Positions 8,075 through 18,127 are shown, numbered from the stretch's first letter. The stretch is 37,067 bases of DNA from Rhodospirillales bacterium (GCA_009885795.1 VFKA01000075.1:1-37067); one strand, 5' to 3'. Notes: generated by a model from the sequence alone, not told the origin. Translations and numbers: made by a program.

Positions 8075-8410
8075 CTACTTCCGGACCCACTGGCCGTCGA
8101 CGAGGAGGTACTCGCCGGGCGGCGATTCCCGATAAAGCCTCTCGGCCGTCACCGCCGCCACCGTCTCGACGGAGGTGCCGGTATCGGCGGCGATCTGGGC
8201 ATAGGCCGCCTGGCGCTTGGCGTTGATGGTCTTGACGAGGGAAGCGATATCCGGCGAGGGGCTGCCTTCCACCGCCGCCACGAAACCTGTCGGCGTTTCA
8301 CCGACGAGGCCGGCCGCTTGGGCGTCGTCGAGGGCATCGGCGTGAGCCGAACCGGCGAACAAGACAAGCGCCGCCATCGCGGCCGCCAATCGAAGGAAGA
8401 AGGTGCGCAT
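8075..8410 (-). CDS. ydbL: YdbL family periplasmic protein (DUF1318)
   Basis: This 111-residue protein has a clear signal peptide (FFLRLAAAMAALVLFAGSAHA, cleavage near residue 24). Its mature region matches YdbL/DUF1318: a conserved segment around VGETPTGFVAAVEG, then INAKRQAAYAQIAADTG and a C-terminal LVDGQWVRK. It is the third gene after ydbH and ynbE, the same order as in Escherichia coli. There YdbL is a periplasmic factor that helps YdbH and the lipoprotein YnbE form an envelope-spanning bridge for phospholipid transport. Function here is transferred from that family. Confidence 0.9.
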   Translation of the reverse strand: MRTFFLRLAAAMAALVLFAGSAHADALDDAQAAGLVGETPTGFVAAVEGSPSPDIASLVKTINAKRQAAYAQIAADTGTSVETVAAVTAERLYRESPPGEYLLVDGQWVRK

Positions 8411-8434
8411 CCGAGTTTCAGCGTCCTTGGGCGT

Positions 8435-8632
8435 TCAAAACAGATCGGGGTTGGTTTTCATGAGGTCCTCGACTTCGCGGTCGATCTTGATCCGGACTTC
8501 CTGCTCGATCTTCACGTTCAGGTTGATGACGATGGGCTTGTCGGGCGCCTCGACTTTCACCGTCGGATTGCAGGCGGTGACAAGCGCCAAGCCAAGCGCC
8601 GCCGCAAGTCCATGCCTCGAGCCCGGTTTCAT
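8435..8632 (-). CDS. ynbE: YnbE family outer-membrane lipoprotein
   Basis: The 65-residue product starts at the ATG at 8632. An upstream in-frame ATG at 8653 would add seven non-conserved residues before the signal peptide. A hydrophobic stretch leads to the lipobox VTAC, with the lipidated Cys about 22 residues in. The mature part, with VNLNVKIEQEVRIKIDREVEDL-like content, is a short beta-strand-prone segment typical of YnbE. In E. coli, YnbE stacks on the C-terminus of YdbH to reach the outer membrane. Gene spacing is 41 bases from ydbH and 24 bases to ydbL. Confidence 0.9.
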   Translation of the reverse strand: MKPGSRHGLAAALGLALVTACNPTVKVEAPDKPIVINLNVKIEQEVRIKIDREVEDLMKTNPDLF

Positions 8633-8673
8633 GCCCTCATTTGCGCCCAACAATCGGGCTATTGCAAGGCGCG

Positions 8674-11352
8674 TTACCGGGGGGCCGCGCCGAATTGCGA
8701 AAGCCGCTTGGCGATGGTGTCCGGCACCTTGTAGCCGGCCAGGCTCCGGCGCAGGATCTGGTCCAGGCGACCGGTAAGATTAAGATTGAACTCCACCGGA
8801 TAACCATCGTAAAAACCAGGATTTTTCCCGGCCAGATGGACGCCGATCTCCATATCGCCGCCGGCCGCGCGGTCGATCGTGAGATCGAGCTTTTGGTACT
8901 GGAAATCGTTGAGGGCCGATAGCGCGAGGGCCACTGTTTCGCCCTGCTCGGCAAGGGCGGCCGGCGCCGAGGCTGGCGCGTAGGCGATTCGGCCTGGCGA
9001 CCGGGCCTTAAGCCGGCCGTCCTCGATGGCCCAGTCGGCGCCTTCGATCCGCACCGGGGCGCGGCCATCGAGCAAGCCGGTGGCGGAGAGGCCGTCGATG
9101 TCCACGAGCTCGACCAGCTTGGCGAGATCGATGCCGGCGGCGGCGACGGCAAGGTCGTAAACACTGGCGTCGAGAGCGATGCTCGCGGGCTCGATGCCGA
9201 TCTCGCCGCCGCCGAAGGCAAAGCGCGCACCGGCAAGGTCGAACCGGCCGGGCGCCAAACGGAACGTCACCAGACCGTCGGTCAGCGGCAGGCCGGCATC
9301 GAGGAGCGCGATGGCGATCTCTTGGCCCGGCGGCGTGGTCAAGGGCGCAAGCCCGTCGATGTCGATGACGCCGTTCAGGCGCACGATTTCGGCGGCGGCG
9401 GTTACGAGCGAGAAATTCTCGAGAAGAAGTTTCGCGTCCGTCTCGATGCGCCCGCCCTTCCATTTTCCGCCGCCGGCCAAGGCCACCTTTCCCGACGCGG
9501 TCTCGATCCAATTTGCCGCCAGCGGCACAACGTCCTTGGGCTGCTGCCCACGCTCGGCGAAGACGATCGGCGCGACAGTCATGCGCGCCTCGCCGGCATT
9601 GGTGGAAAAGCGGTGCCGGCCTTCGATCGATGCCGAGACCGCGCCGCCGAGGAGCCGCGCGGAAAAATCCGCGGCGTCGGCGCCGATCGCCGCCTTGGCG
9701 TCGAAGGCAAGCGGAATGAGCCAGGATTTTTCCACCGGCCCCAGCCGGCCGGTGAGAGTCGCCTCGGCGCGAAACGCGCCGCCGGCCGGTTCGCTCAGCG
9801 ATACGGCGAGTTTGGCGGATTGGAGGGTCAAGCTTTCGGTCGTCACGTCCGTCTTGCCTATGCGAACATCGCCGACCATGCCTTCCGGCGACAGCGACAG
9901 CCGCGCCACCGATATCGGCAGATCGAGATCGGCCAAGGCCGGCAGGCCGGGAATGGAGAGGCGGCGAAACGACGCCCGGCCCGGCGCGGTTGCTTCGAGC
10001 GAATAGCCTTCGGCGCCGGCTTCGATGGCGATGGGAATCTTGACGCGCAAGCCCTCGGCAACGGCGCCGGCGGCGACGGCGCGCCCGTGGAGATCGAGAT
10101 CGGCGCGGCCGGTCGCGGTGGCGGAGGTTTCGCGCAAGACGAATGTGCCGCCGAGCTTGGCGTCGAGCGCGAGGCCGCCGGAAACAATCGCCATGCCGAG
10201 ATCCTCGCCGGCAAGCACGAGGCCGGAGGGCTGGCGCGAAAGGCGCAAGATCGCGGGGCGCAGCGTCATCTTCATCGGCCCCTGGAGCAGCGGCGGGGCG
10301 CCGGCCATGTCCGGCGTTGCGTCGATCAGGAGATCGGCCGGAATGGTCAGGATGACGTCGTCGCCGGCAAAGGACAGATCGAAGGCGCCGGCCGCGCCGA
10401 TGTTCCGCGCCAGGCCCGGCCAGGCAAGGGCGTCGGCGGCGAAGGAAATCGTTCCGATGAACCCGGCCATGTCGGCCATCGTGCCTTCGGCGAAACCATC
10501 CAATGTCAGGCGCCCCTCGGCCGGATTGGGAACCCCGAGCAGCGGCCAGAGGGCGGCATCGGCGGCGGCTTCGACCGCGAGGCGCGCCTTCGCGTGGGAT
10601 GCCGGCCGGCCCAGATCGTCGAGCGTCGCATCGAGGACCATGTTCATGCGCTCGTCCGCCTCGACCAGACGAAGCTCGGCTCGCCCGGCGCCATTCTCGA
10701 CCGCCGCGTAGAGACTGCCGGATTCGAAATGCGCGCCGGCCACATCGGGCGCGGTGAGTTCGAAGCGCAGTGTCGCCTCCAGGGGAGCGCCCGCCGGCAG
10801 CACCGCGTGGAGGGCCCCGGAAAAACCGGCGCCGGCGCCGGCGATGTCGAAACGGCCGCGGGTCGAACCGAGAATAGCCTCGAAGCCGCCGTCCTTGGGC
10901 AGCACGCCACCGTTGAACGGCACCGTGGCGGACAAATTGGCGCCGGTTATCTCCAGGCGCGCGCCCTTGAAGTGGACTTCCGGAGGCACGGCCGAGCCTT
11001 CTTCCGCCGCGGCCAGGGCTTCGATGGCCGGATCGAGTTCGCCGAAGGAAAGTGCTACGCCTTCGAGGCGAGCCTTCAAGACGAGGCCGTCGATATCGAC
11101 GCGCGATACGACAAATTCGGACAAGGAATAGAGAACGGCGATCGAGGATGCGCTGGCGCTGTCGCCGATCTTGAGATCGACGATGCGCGCCTCGTCGAGA
11201 CCGAGGGATTGAATCGTGAGTTCGGCGTTCTCGATCCCGTATGCCGCCAGGCGGTCGCGCAGCAGAAAGCCGGCCAGCATCGGCAGCGCCAGCCAGACGA
11301 GCGCGGCGGCGAGGGCCGCGGTTACGACGAAGATGAGTGCGATACGGCGCAT
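8674..11352 (-). CDS. ydbH: YdbH family AsmA-like intermembrane transport protein
   Basis: This 892-residue protein is anchored by one N-terminal membrane helix (about residues 5-28). It is followed by a very long periplasmic region rich in beta strands with many repeats of the pattern hydrophobic-x-hydrophobic, as in AsmA/TamB-like bridge proteins. The C-terminal section (about 600-880, with GLLDGRAPVRIEG and LNLTGRLDQILR) matches the YdbH family, sometimes named dicarboxylate transport. It is the first gene of ydbH-ynbE-ydbL, a set implicated in anterograde phospholipid transfer between inner and outer membrane. A cluster of REP-like repeats and the 3' end of coxM lie upstream, so it has its own promoter in 11353-11420. 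Confidence 0.9.
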   Translation of the reverse strand: MRRIALIFVVTAALAAALVWLALPMLAGFLLRDRLAAYGIENAELTIQSLGLDEARIVDLKIGDSASASSIAVLYSLSEFVVSRVDIDGLVLKARLEGVALSFGELDPAIEALAAAEEGSAVPPEVHFKGARLEITGANLSATVPFNGGVLPKDGGFEAILGSTRGRFDIAGAGAGFSGALHAVLPAGAPLEATLRFELTAPDVAGAHFESGSLYAAVENGAGRAELRLVEADERMNMVLDATLDDLGRPASHAKARLAVEAAADAALWPLLGVPNPAEGRLTLDGFAEGTMADMAGFIGTISFAADALAWPGLARNIGAAGAFDLSFAGDDVILTIPADLLIDATPDMAGAPPLLQGPMKMTLRPAILRLSRQPSGLVLAGEDLGMAIVSGGLALDAKLGGTFVLRETSATATGRADLDLHGRAVAAGAVAEGLRVKIPIAIEAGAEGYSLEATAPGRASFRRLSIPGLPALADLDLPISVARLSLSPEGMVGDVRIGKTDVTTESLTLQSAKLAVSLSEPAGGAFRAEATLTGRLGPVEKSWLIPLAFDAKAAIGADAADFSARLLGGAVSASIEGRHRFSTNAGEARMTVAPIVFAERGQQPKDVVPLAANWIETASGKVALAGGGKWKGGRIETDAKLLLENFSLVTAAAEIVRLNGVIDIDGLAPLTTPPGQEIAIALLDAGLPLTDGLVTFRLAPGRFDLAGARFAFGGGEIGIEPASIALDASVYDLAVAAAGIDLAKLVELVDIDGLSATGLLDGRAPVRIEGADWAIEDGRLKARSPGRIAYAPASAPAALAEQGETVALALSALNDFQYQKLDLTIDRAAGGDMEIGVHLAGKNPGFYDGYPVEFNLNLTGRLDQILRRSLAGYKVPDTIAKRLSQFGAAPR

Positions 11353-11419
11353 AGCGCCAGATTAGGGCTCGTTAGGTAATAAGGGAATCGATTCGAACCG
11401 TGGGACGCGTAGTAAAGCT

Positions 11420-11544
11420 GTCATCGCCGGGCTTGACCCGGCGATCCATCGGCGTCGCACGCGATAACAATGAAGATCGGCGCGATTCTTCCGGCGAAGC
11501 CGCCGGCGCTTACCATGGATCGCCGGGTCAAGCCCGGCGATGAC
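11420..11544. repeat. REP-like inverted pair, copy 1
   Basis: A perfect 30-base inverted repeat: the arm at 11420-11449 is the exact reverse complement of 11515-11544. Each arm is itself a hairpin (CGCCGGGC...GACCCGGCG type). The 65 bases between the arms carry no gene. Together with copy 2, 148 bases further on, it fills the 398-base gap between ydbH and coxM. Confidence 0.9.
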
Positions 11545-11567
11545 AAAGGGGGAGACGCCTCCCGCCT

Positions 11568-11693
11568 GTCATGCGCGGGCTTGACCCGCGCATCCATCGG
11601 CGTCCCACGCGCGGCGTTGCGCCCGAATGGCGAAATTTTCCAGCGCCGTCGTTGGCGCTTACCATGGATCGCCGGGTCAAGCCCGGCGATGAC
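11568..11693. repeat. REP-like inverted pair, copy 2
   Basis: Same architecture as copy 1 at a 148-149 base offset. The outer arms are 11568-11597 and 11664-11693. The left arm has a changed stem (GCGCGGGC/ GACCCGCGC) with compensating bases on both sides of its own hairpin, while the right arm is identical to that of copy 1. The bases before the right arm (GGCGCTTACC) are also shared with copy 1, so the two copies arose by tandem duplication. Confidence 0.88.
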
Positions 11694-11718
11694 AAACGCA
11701 GGGTGCGCGGGGCCCTCC

Positions 11719-11738
11719 CTCTCCCACTTGCGGGAGAG
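11719..11738. terminator. Hairpin just downstream of coxM
   Basis: Arms CTCTCCC (11719-11725) and GGGAGAG (11732-11738) with a 6-base loop lie 13-32 bases beyond the coxM stop on the minus strand. There is no T-run, so factor-independent termination is uncertain. It may stabilise the 3' end of the hydroxylase mRNA. Confidence 0.45.
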
Positions 11739-11750
11739 ACGAACTCCGCT

Positions 11751-12545
11751 CTACCCGCAGGCGGTAACCGCGCGGCCCGCCAACACGGAAATGAGGTGCG
11801 CGCGGTAATCGGCGCCGCCGTGCAGGTCGCTGTTCAGGCCCTTCGACGGGATCTTGATGCCTTTCACCGCGTCGGCCGTGAAGCTCTTGGCAAGCGCCTC
11901 TTCCATCTCCTTCACCCGGAAGACGCAAGCGCCGGCCCCGGTGACGGCGACGCGCACGCCGCCCGCCGTCTTCGCCACCAGCACGCCGACGAGGGCGTAG
12001 CGCGAGGCCGGGCTCGGGAACTTCACGTAGGCCGCCTTCTCCGGTCTCGGGAAATGCACGGCGGTCACGATCTCGTCCTCGCCGAGCGCGGTCTCGAACA
12101 GGCCCTTGAAGAAATCGTCGGCCTTGATCTTGCGCTTGTTGGTGACGACCGTGGCGTCGAGCCCGAGGACCGCCGCCGGATAGTCCGCCGCCGGATCGTT
12201 GTTGGCGATGGAGCCGCCGATGGTGCCGCGGTTGCGCACTTGCGGGTCGCCGATGCTCTCGGCCAGCGCCGCCAGCACCGGGATCGTCTTCCTCACGTCG
12301 GGCGAATGCGCGACCTCGGCATGCGTGGTCATGGCGCCGACGCCAAGCCCGCCGTTCTCGGCCCTGATGCCCCGCAGTTCGGTCAACCCGGCGAGGTCGA
12401 CGAGGTCCGACGGCGAGGCAAGACGCTGCTTCACGGTGGGCAGCAAGGTCATGCCACCGGCAAGCAGCCTGCCGTCCTTGGCGGCGGCGAGCGCCTTTAA
12501 GGCGTCGGCGAGCGACGAAGCGCGATGATAATGGAAGTCATGCAT
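11751..12545 (-). CDS. coxM: Molybdenum hydroxylase FAD-binding subunit (CoxM-like)
   Basis: The 264-residue protein has the two FAD pyrophosphate-binding signatures of CO dehydrogenase medium subunits: LLAGGMTLLP (about 27-36) and TIGGSIANNDPAAD (108-121). The C-terminal domain (about 170-260) is the CoxM C-terminal fold. It passes electrons from the iron-sulfur subunit to the acceptor. It is slightly shorter than the usual 280-290 residues. Gene order S-L-M with a form II large subunit is usual for this enzyme class, and the substrate is not known. The family resemblance does not prove CO oxidation. Confidence 0.92.
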   Translation of the reverse strand: MHDFHYHRASSLADALKALAAAKDGRLLAGGMTLLPTVKQRLASPSDLVDLAGLTELRGIRAENGGLGVGAMTTHAEVAHSPDVRKTIPVLAALAESIGDPQVRNRGTIGGSIANNDPAADYPAAVLGLDATVVTNKRKIKADDFFKGLFETALGEDEIVTAVHFPRPEKAAYVKFPSPASRYALVGVLVAKTAGGVRVAVTGAGACVFRVKEMEEALAKSFTADAVKGIKIPSKGLNSDLHGGADYRAHLISVLAGRAVTACG

Positions 12546-12558
12546 CGTAACGTCCTCC

Positions 12559-14925
12559 CTATTCCGCCGCTTTCGCGGTCTTCTGCAACACTTGCCACAC
12601 CCGCGCGGGCGAGGCCGGCATCTCCATGTGCCTGACGCCGAGAGCGTCGGTGACGGCGTTCATCAATGCGGGCGGGGCGGCGATGGCGCCGGCCTCGCCG
12701 CAGCCCTTGACGCCCAGCGGATTGTGCGGGCAGGGCGTATGCGTCATGCCGATTTTGAAGCTCGGCAAGTCGTCGGCGCGCGGCATGCAGTAGTCCATGA
12801 AGGAGCCGGTCAGGAGCTGGCCGGTCTCCTTGTCATAGACGGCGTTTTCCAGCAACGCCTGGCCGATGCCTTGCGCGATGCCGCCATGGACCTGGCCTTC
12901 CACCACCATCGGGTTGATCACCGTGCCGAAATCGTCGACCGCCGCCCAATTCACCACCGTGACGACGCCGGTGTCGCGATCGATTTCGACCTCGCCGATG
13001 TGTACCCCGGCCGGGTAGGTGAAATTGGCCGGATCGTAGAACGCCGTCTCGTCGAGGCCGGGCTCGAGGCCGGCCGGATAATTGTGCGGCACATAAGCGG
13101 CAAAGGCGATCTCGCCGATCGTCTTTTGCTTGTCGGTGCCCTTCACCTTGAAGACGCCGTGGGCGTGTTCGATGTCCTGTTCCGCGGCTTCGAGAAGATG
13201 GGCCGCGATCTTCTTGCCCTTTGCGATGATCTTGTCGGCCGCCTTGAAGATGGCGCTGCCGCCCACCGCCGCCGAGCGCGAGCCGTAAGTGCCCATGCCG
13301 AAGGGAACGCGGTCGGTGTCGCCATGGACGACCTCGATCTTGTCGATCGGCACGCCGAGAAGGTCGGAGACGATCTGCGCGTTCGTCGTCTCGTGGCCCT
13401 GCCCGTGCGAATGGGAGCCGGTGAAGATGCGCACCGAGCCCGTGGGATCGAAGCGGATATGGCCCGATTCCCAAAGCCCGACACCGGCGCCCAGAGACCC
13501 CACCACGGCCGAGGGCGCGATGCCGCAAGCCTCGACATAGGCCGACAAACCGATGCCGCGCAGCTTGCCGCGTTTGGCCGATTCGGCCTTGCGGGCGGGG
13601 AAGCCCTTGTAGTCGATGAGCTTCAGCGCCTCGTCCAGGGTTCTCTCGTAATTGCCGGAATCGTATTGCAGCGCCACCGGCGTCTGATACGGGAACTGGT
13701 GCGGCTTGATGAAATTGCGCCGGCGCAGTTCGGCCGGGTCGATCTTCAACTCGCGCGCCGCCGTCTCGACCAGGCGCTCGATCAGATAGGCCGCCTCCGG
13801 CCGGCCGGCGCCGCGATAGGCGTCCACCGGCGCGGTGGTGGTGAACACCGCCTTCACCTCGCAATAAATCGCCGGCGTCGTGTATTGGCCGGCCAGCAGC
13901 GTGGCATAGAGGTAGGTCGGCACGCAGGTGGCGAAGGTCGAGAGATAGGAGCCCATGTTGGCGATGGTATCGACCTTGAGCCCGAGGAACTTGCCGTCCT
14001 TGTCCATGGCGAGCTCGGCATGGGTCACGTGGTCGCGCCCGTGCGCGTCGGACAGGAAGGATTCGCCGCGCTCGGCGGTCCATTTGACCGGCCGCCCCAC
14101 TTTACGCGCGGCCCAGGTGCAAACCGTTTCCTCGGCGTAGCAGTAGATCTTGGAGCCGAAGCCGCCGCCCACGTCCGGCGCCACCACGCGCATCTTGTGC
14201 TCCGGCACGCCCAGCACGAAGGCGCAGAGGATAAGCCGCAGCACGTGCGGGTTCTGCGAGGTGGAATAGCAGGTGTAGCTTTCGTAGGCCGGATCGTACT
14301 CGCCGATGGCCGCGCGCGGCTCCATCGCGTTCGGGATCAGGCGGTTGTTGATGAGGTCGAGCTTGGTGACGTGGTGCGCCGATTTGAAGGCGGCCTCCGT
14401 CGCCGCCTTGTCGCCGATCTCCCAATCGTAACAGAGGTTCTTCGGCGCCTCGGCGTGAACCTGCGCCGCGCCCGGATCGAGCGCACGCGCCGGATCGACC
14501 ACGGCGGGCAGCACCTGGTAGTCGACCTTGATCAGTTCGGCCGCGTCGCGCGCCTGGGGCAGGGTTTCGGCGATCACCACGGCGACGTGATCGCCGACGT
14601 AACGAACCGTGTCCTTGGCGAGCGGCGGGTGCGCCGGCGCCTTGTGCGGATTGCCCTGCTTGTCCTTCACCACCCAGCCGCAGATGAGGCTGCCGACCTT
14701 GTCGGCGACGATGTCGGCGCCGGTCAGGATCGAGACGACGCCCGGTGCCTTCTTGGCCGCGGCAACGTCGATCGACTTGATCTTGGCGTGGGCATGGGGG
14801 GAGCGCAGGAAGTAGGCGTGGGCCTGGTTCGGACGATTGATGTCGTCGGTATAAGTGCCGCGCCCGGTGAGAAAGCGGAAATCTTCCTTGCGGCGCACCG
14901 AAGCGCCGATGCCTGTGTCTGCCAT
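12559..14925 (-). CDS. coxL: Molybdenum hydroxylase large subunit, form II CODH-like (CoxL-like)
   Basis: This 788-residue molybdopterin-cytosine-dinucleotide subunit of the xanthine oxidase family has GGGFGSK (253-259), the active-site loop AYRGAGR (369-375) and the catalytic Glu in GCGEAG (Glu744). AYRGAGR is the form II signature. True CO dehydrogenases (form I) carry AYxCSFR with the Cu-binding Cys, absent here. The substrate is therefore open: an aldehyde, a heteroaromatic, or slow CO oxidation. The ATG lies 4 bases after the coxS stop, and coxM follows 13 bases downstream, so the three are co-transcribed. Confidence 0.95.
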   Translation of the reverse strand: MADTGIGASVRRKEDFRFLTGRGTYTDDINRPNQAHAYFLRSPHAHAKIKSIDVAAAKKAPGVVSILTGADIVADKVGSLICGWVVKDKQGNPHKAPAHPPLAKDTVRYVGDHVAVVIAETLPQARDAAELIKVDYQVLPAVVDPARALDPGAAQVHAEAPKNLCYDWEIGDKAATEAAFKSAHHVTKLDLINNRLIPNAMEPRAAIGEYDPAYESYTCYSTSQNPHVLRLILCAFVLGVPEHKMRVVAPDVGGGFGSKIYCYAEETVCTWAARKVGRPVKWTAERGESFLSDAHGRDHVTHAELAMDKDGKFLGLKVDTIANMGSYLSTFATCVPTYLYATLLAGQYTTPAIYCEVKAVFTTTAPVDAYRGAGRPEAAYLIERLVETAARELKIDPAELRRRNFIKPHQFPYQTPVALQYDSGNYERTLDEALKLIDYKGFPARKAESAKRGKLRGIGLSAYVEACGIAPSAVVGSLGAGVGLWESGHIRFDPTGSVRIFTGSHSHGQGHETTNAQIVSDLLGVPIDKIEVVHGDTDRVPFGMGTYGSRSAAVGGSAIFKAADKIIAKGKKIAAHLLEAAEQDIEHAHGVFKVKGTDKQKTIGEIAFAAYVPHNYPAGLEPGLDETAFYDPANFTYPAGVHIGEVEIDRDTGVVTVVNWAAVDDFGTVINPMVVEGQVHGGIAQGIGQALLENAVYDKETGQLLTGSFMDYCMPRADDLPSFKIGMTHTPCPHNPLGVKGCGEAGAIAAPPALMNAVTDALGVRHMEMPASPARVWQVLQKTAKAAE

Positions 14926-14929
14926 GGTC

Positions 14930-15397
<468 letters not shown>

Positions 15398-15533
15398 GGA
15401 TTTTTCCTCCCTGGAACCGGCGCCGATCCCTCGTAAAACCAGAATCGATTGTCGATGGCCCGCCGGCTCCGGTCAAGTGCGAAGGCGAAATTTGTCGCCG
15501 GTGCCGTTTCCGACAGAAAGTTCCTTCAAGGAT

Positions 15534-15608
15534 GTCATGCCCGGCCCCCGAGCCGGGCATCCATCTCGCCGCTACGCCATGGATTGCCGGGTCAAGCCCG
15601 CCAATGAC
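15534..15608. repeat. REP-like paired repeat between coxS and coxG
   Basis: The element starts GTCATGCCCGGC and ends GCCAATGAC, with inner hairpins around CCCGGC/GCCGGG and a GGATTGCCGGGTCAAGCCC segment. It resembles the right arms of the 11.4-11.7 kb repeats with a few differences, so it belongs to the same family. Nothing else is visible in the 15398-15629 gap. Confidence 0.8.
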
Positions 15609-15629
15609 AAGTTCCTAGATAACGGAACA

Positions 15630-16223
15630 CTAGGAAAGGAAGATGAAAAGCAGCACCGCGACAATGATGACGAGGCCCGCGATCCAGATCGTCGGACTAA
15701 GGCCTTTGCCGGCTTGTTGCGGCTCGGCGGGGGTGGGAAGGGCGGCGGTTTCGCTCGCGGCGGGCGCGGCGGTTCCGCCGGCGGTCACCGCGGCGGCGAA
15801 GCTCGTGAAGAATTCCGCGGCGATCTTATCGGCGGCGCCGCCGATGAGCCGCGAGCCGATCTGCGCCAGCTTGCCGCCGACGTCGGCCTGGGCCGTGTAG
15901 GCGAGCAGCGTGGCGCGCCCGCCTTCTTCCTCGGTGAGCCTCACCTCGGCGCCGCCCTTGGCGAAGCCGGCGACGCCGCCCTGACCCTCGCCCGAGATCT
16001 TGTAACCCTTTGGCGGGTCGAGCTCGCTCAAGGTCACCTTGCCGCCGAAACGGGCCTTCACCGGGCCGATCTTCAAGGTCACGGTCGCGGTGAACTCGGT
16101 GTCGGAAACCTTGACCAATTCCTCGCAGCCGGGAATGGCGGCGCGCAAGATTTCGGGATCGTTCAGCGCCTTCCACACCGTTTCGCGTGGCGCCGGAATC
16201 CGGTATTCGCCAGTCAGGTCCAT
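15630..16223 (-). CDS. coxG: CoxG-like SRPBCC protein with C-terminal membrane anchor
   Basis: The 197-residue protein has an N-terminal SRPBCC/polyketide cyclase-like domain (about 1-145, with RETVWKALNDPEILRAAIPGC and FGGKVTLSELDPPKGY). An Ala/Pro/Thr-rich linker follows, then a single membrane helix (about 173-195) ending in FIFLS. CoxG proteins recruit CO dehydrogenase to the membrane and are thought to bind menaquinone or ubiquinone for electron transfer. That makes this a probable electron-delivery partner for the S-L-M enzyme. It is the last gene of a CBS-permease-coxG group, 15 bases after the permease. Confidence 0.92.
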   Translation of the reverse strand: MDLTGEYRIPAPRETVWKALNDPEILRAAIPGCEELVKVSDTEFTATVTLKIGPVKARFGGKVTLSELDPPKGYKISGEGQGGVAGFAKGGAEVRLTEEEGGRATLLAYTAQADVGGKLAQIGSRLIGGAADKIAAEFFTSFAAAVTAGGTAAPAASETAALPTPAEPQQAGKGLSPTIWIAGLVIIVAVLLFIFLS

Positions 16224-16238
16224 CGTCGCATCTCCCGC

Positions 16239-17570
16239 CTACATCAGGTAACGCAGATAAACATACACCGTGCTGATCGCAATGCTGAGCAGCATCATCG
16301 GGAACGCCAGCCAAAGAAAGGTCAAAAAGCGGAACGGAACGCCGGCCCGCTCGGCGATGCCGGCGACGGTGAGATTGGCGGAGGCGCCGATGAGCGAGCC
16401 GTTGCCGCCGAGACACGCGCCCAGGGACAACGACCACCACAGCGGCAGCAGCGCTTCGGGACCGCCGAAGGATGGCGCCAGGCCCTTGATGACGGGGATC
16501 ATGGTGGCGACGAAGGGTATGTTGTCGACGATGGCCGAGAGAATCGCCGAGCCCCAGAGGATCGCGAGAGCCATCACCGTGAAGTCGCCCGCGGTCGCCA
16601 CGAGCAGCCAGTCCGCGGCGAGATTGAGCAGGCCCGCATGCTCGACCCCGGCAACGACCGCGAACAAGCCCACGAAGAAGAAGATGGTCACCCATTCGAC
16701 TTCGGCGAAAGTCTGGTGCACGTGATGGGTCTGCGCCTCGGCGTCGCGCGGCCAGCAATCGAGCAACAACAGCAGCACCGCGCCGGCGAGCGCGATCGTG
16801 CCGGCCTCTTGATGCAGCACGCGGGCCATGACGAAGGCCAGGATGACGAGGCCGAGGACCGCGAGCGATTGCTTGAGGAGGCGCCAGTCGGTGATCGCCT
16901 CAAGCTCATTCATGGCCATGATGCGCGCCCGCGCCTCGGGCGCGGCCCGCATGTGCCGGCCCCAGATCAGGTGATTGACCAGCATCTGGACAGCCAAGAT
17001 GACCACGATGATGGGCGCCAGATTCACGACGAAGTCGTTGAAGGTGAGGCCGACGGCGGAGCCGATGAGAATATTCGGCGGGTCGCCGATCAAGGTGGCG
17101 GTGCCGCCGATGTTGGAAGCCAGGATCTCGGTGAACAGGAACGGATAGGGTGGCACGCGCAATTCGCTGGTGACAATGAGAGTCACCGGCGCGATCAGCA
17201 ACACCGTGGTCACGTTGTCGAGCAGCGCCGAAACCACGGCGGTCACGAGAGACAGCAAGGCGAGAATGGCCCACGGGCTGCCGCGCGCCAGCTTGGCCGA
17301 CCGGATGGCGACGTACTGGAAGATGCCCGACCGGCGGCTGATGGCGACGAGAAGCATCATGCCGATGAGGAGGGCGAGGGTGTTGAAATCCTGGCCTTCG
17401 ACGGCTTGGTCCTGATCGAGGACGCCGGAAAAAACCATGAGCGCCGCGCCGGAAAGCGCCACGACGGCGCGATTCAACCGCTCGGTCATGATGATAGCGT
17501 AAGTCGCGACGAGAATGGCGCTGGAGACCCAGAGCGGATCCCAGCCGAAGACCACCGACGGTTCGCTCAC
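16239..17570 (-). CDS. ArsB/NhaD-superfamily ion transporter
   Basis: The 443-residue integral membrane protein has about 11 predicted helices. Family motifs are GGTATLIGDPPNILIGS (about 155-170) and the second-half GGNGSLIGASANL (about 390), which flank the two inverted halves of ion transporter superfamily proteins (ArsB, NhaD, P-protein, SLC13-like). Asp in LLDNVTTVLL and VDNIPFVATM are probable ion-binding residues. The substrate is unknown: organic anion or Na+/H+ exchange is possible. It sits 4 bases after a CBS-domain gene and 15 bases before coxG in one operon, which raises a link to the hydroxylase. Confidence 0.88.
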   Translation of the reverse strand: MSEPSVVFGWDPLWVSSAILVATYAIIMTERLNRAVVALSGAALMVFSGVLDQDQAVEGQDFNTLALLIGMMLLVAISRRSGIFQYVAIRSAKLARGSPWAILALLSLVTAVVSALLDNVTTVLLIAPVTLIVTSELRVPPYPFLFTEILASNIGGTATLIGDPPNILIGSAVGLTFNDFVVNLAPIIVVILAVQMLVNHLIWGRHMRAAPEARARIMAMNELEAITDWRLLKQSLAVLGLVILAFVMARVLHQEAGTIALAGAVLLLLLDCWPRDAEAQTHHVHQTFAEVEWVTIFFFVGLFAVVAGVEHAGLLNLAADWLLVATAGDFTVMALAILWGSAILSAIVDNIPFVATMIPVIKGLAPSFGGPEALLPLWWSLSLGACLGGNGSLIGASANLTVAGIAERAGVPFRFLTFLWLAFPMMLLSIAISTVYVYLRYLM

Positions 17571-17574
17571 GGCG

Positions 17575-18024
17575 CTACCCCTTGATCACGGCCGACACCG
17601 CGTCCCAATAGGAGACGATGCCGACAAGGCGGCCGTCGGCTTCGACGACCGGCAGGGTGAAGCGGTTGCGATGGAACAGCAGCAGCGCTTCGACGATCGA
17701 CGTCTCGGGGCGCGCCAACCGAAGATCGGTGCGCACATGCGGGCCGATCGGGCCGCCGGCCAGCAATGCGTATCGTTCGCGCAAGCCGGCGACGTCGTCG
17801 GCGAGGAAGGACAAGTTGGCGAGTACCTCGTCCACGGTCGCGATCTTGGGAAGGAGGAGCGCCACCAGTTCGAAGACGCCGAAAGCGCCGACATAACGAT
17901 CCGTGTCCGAGACCACCGGCAAGAGGATGAAGCGGTTGGCGATCAGGCGGTCGGCGGCGGTGCCGATGGTGTCGCTCTCGCGCAGCGTCATCGGCTCCGG
18001 GGTCATGATGGCTCGGCAGGTCAT
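17575..18024 (-). CDS. CBS-domain pair protein
   Basis: The product of about 149 residues carries two CBS motifs: CBS1 from about residue 1 (MTCRAIMTPEPMTLRESDTI...FILLPVVSDTDRYVGAF) and CBS2 at the C-terminus (TSIVEALLLFHRNRFTLPVVE...LVGIVSYWDAVSAVIKG). I chose the ATG at 18024 because GGGGAG lies seven bases upstream. An ATG at 18099 would add 25 residues with no ribosome site. The frame stays open further upstream to 18306 but would run into the divergent DUF192 gene. CBS pairs bind adenosine ligands and often gate transporters, so it may regulate the adjacent permease. Confidence 0.87.
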   Translation of the reverse strand: MTCRAIMTPEPMTLRESDTIGTAADRLIANRFILLPVVSDTDRYVGAFGVFELVALLLPKIATVDEVLANLSFLADDVAGLRERYALLAGGPIGPHVRTDLRLARPETSIVEALLLFHRNRFTLPVVEADGRLVGIVSYWDAVSAVIKG

Positions 18025-18127
18025 GGGCGGCTCCCCGATCGCGGAAGGGATGAGGGTTTCACCCGCGTCGGCGGGCAAGTCAAGCCGGATGCTCGCCATG
18101 CCGGGGATGTCGTGGTAGCTGTCGGGG

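Noticed and set aside
9322-11379. A 685-codon plus-strand open frame antisense to ydbH
   Set aside because: Shadow of the YdbH gene in a GC-rich genome. Its composition is Gly/Arg/Gln-rich with no conserved motif.
11420-11693. Possible CRISPR array
   Set aside because: There are only two units, each an inverted pair with hairpins and no regular spacers. It fits REP-like repeats, and no cas genes are present.
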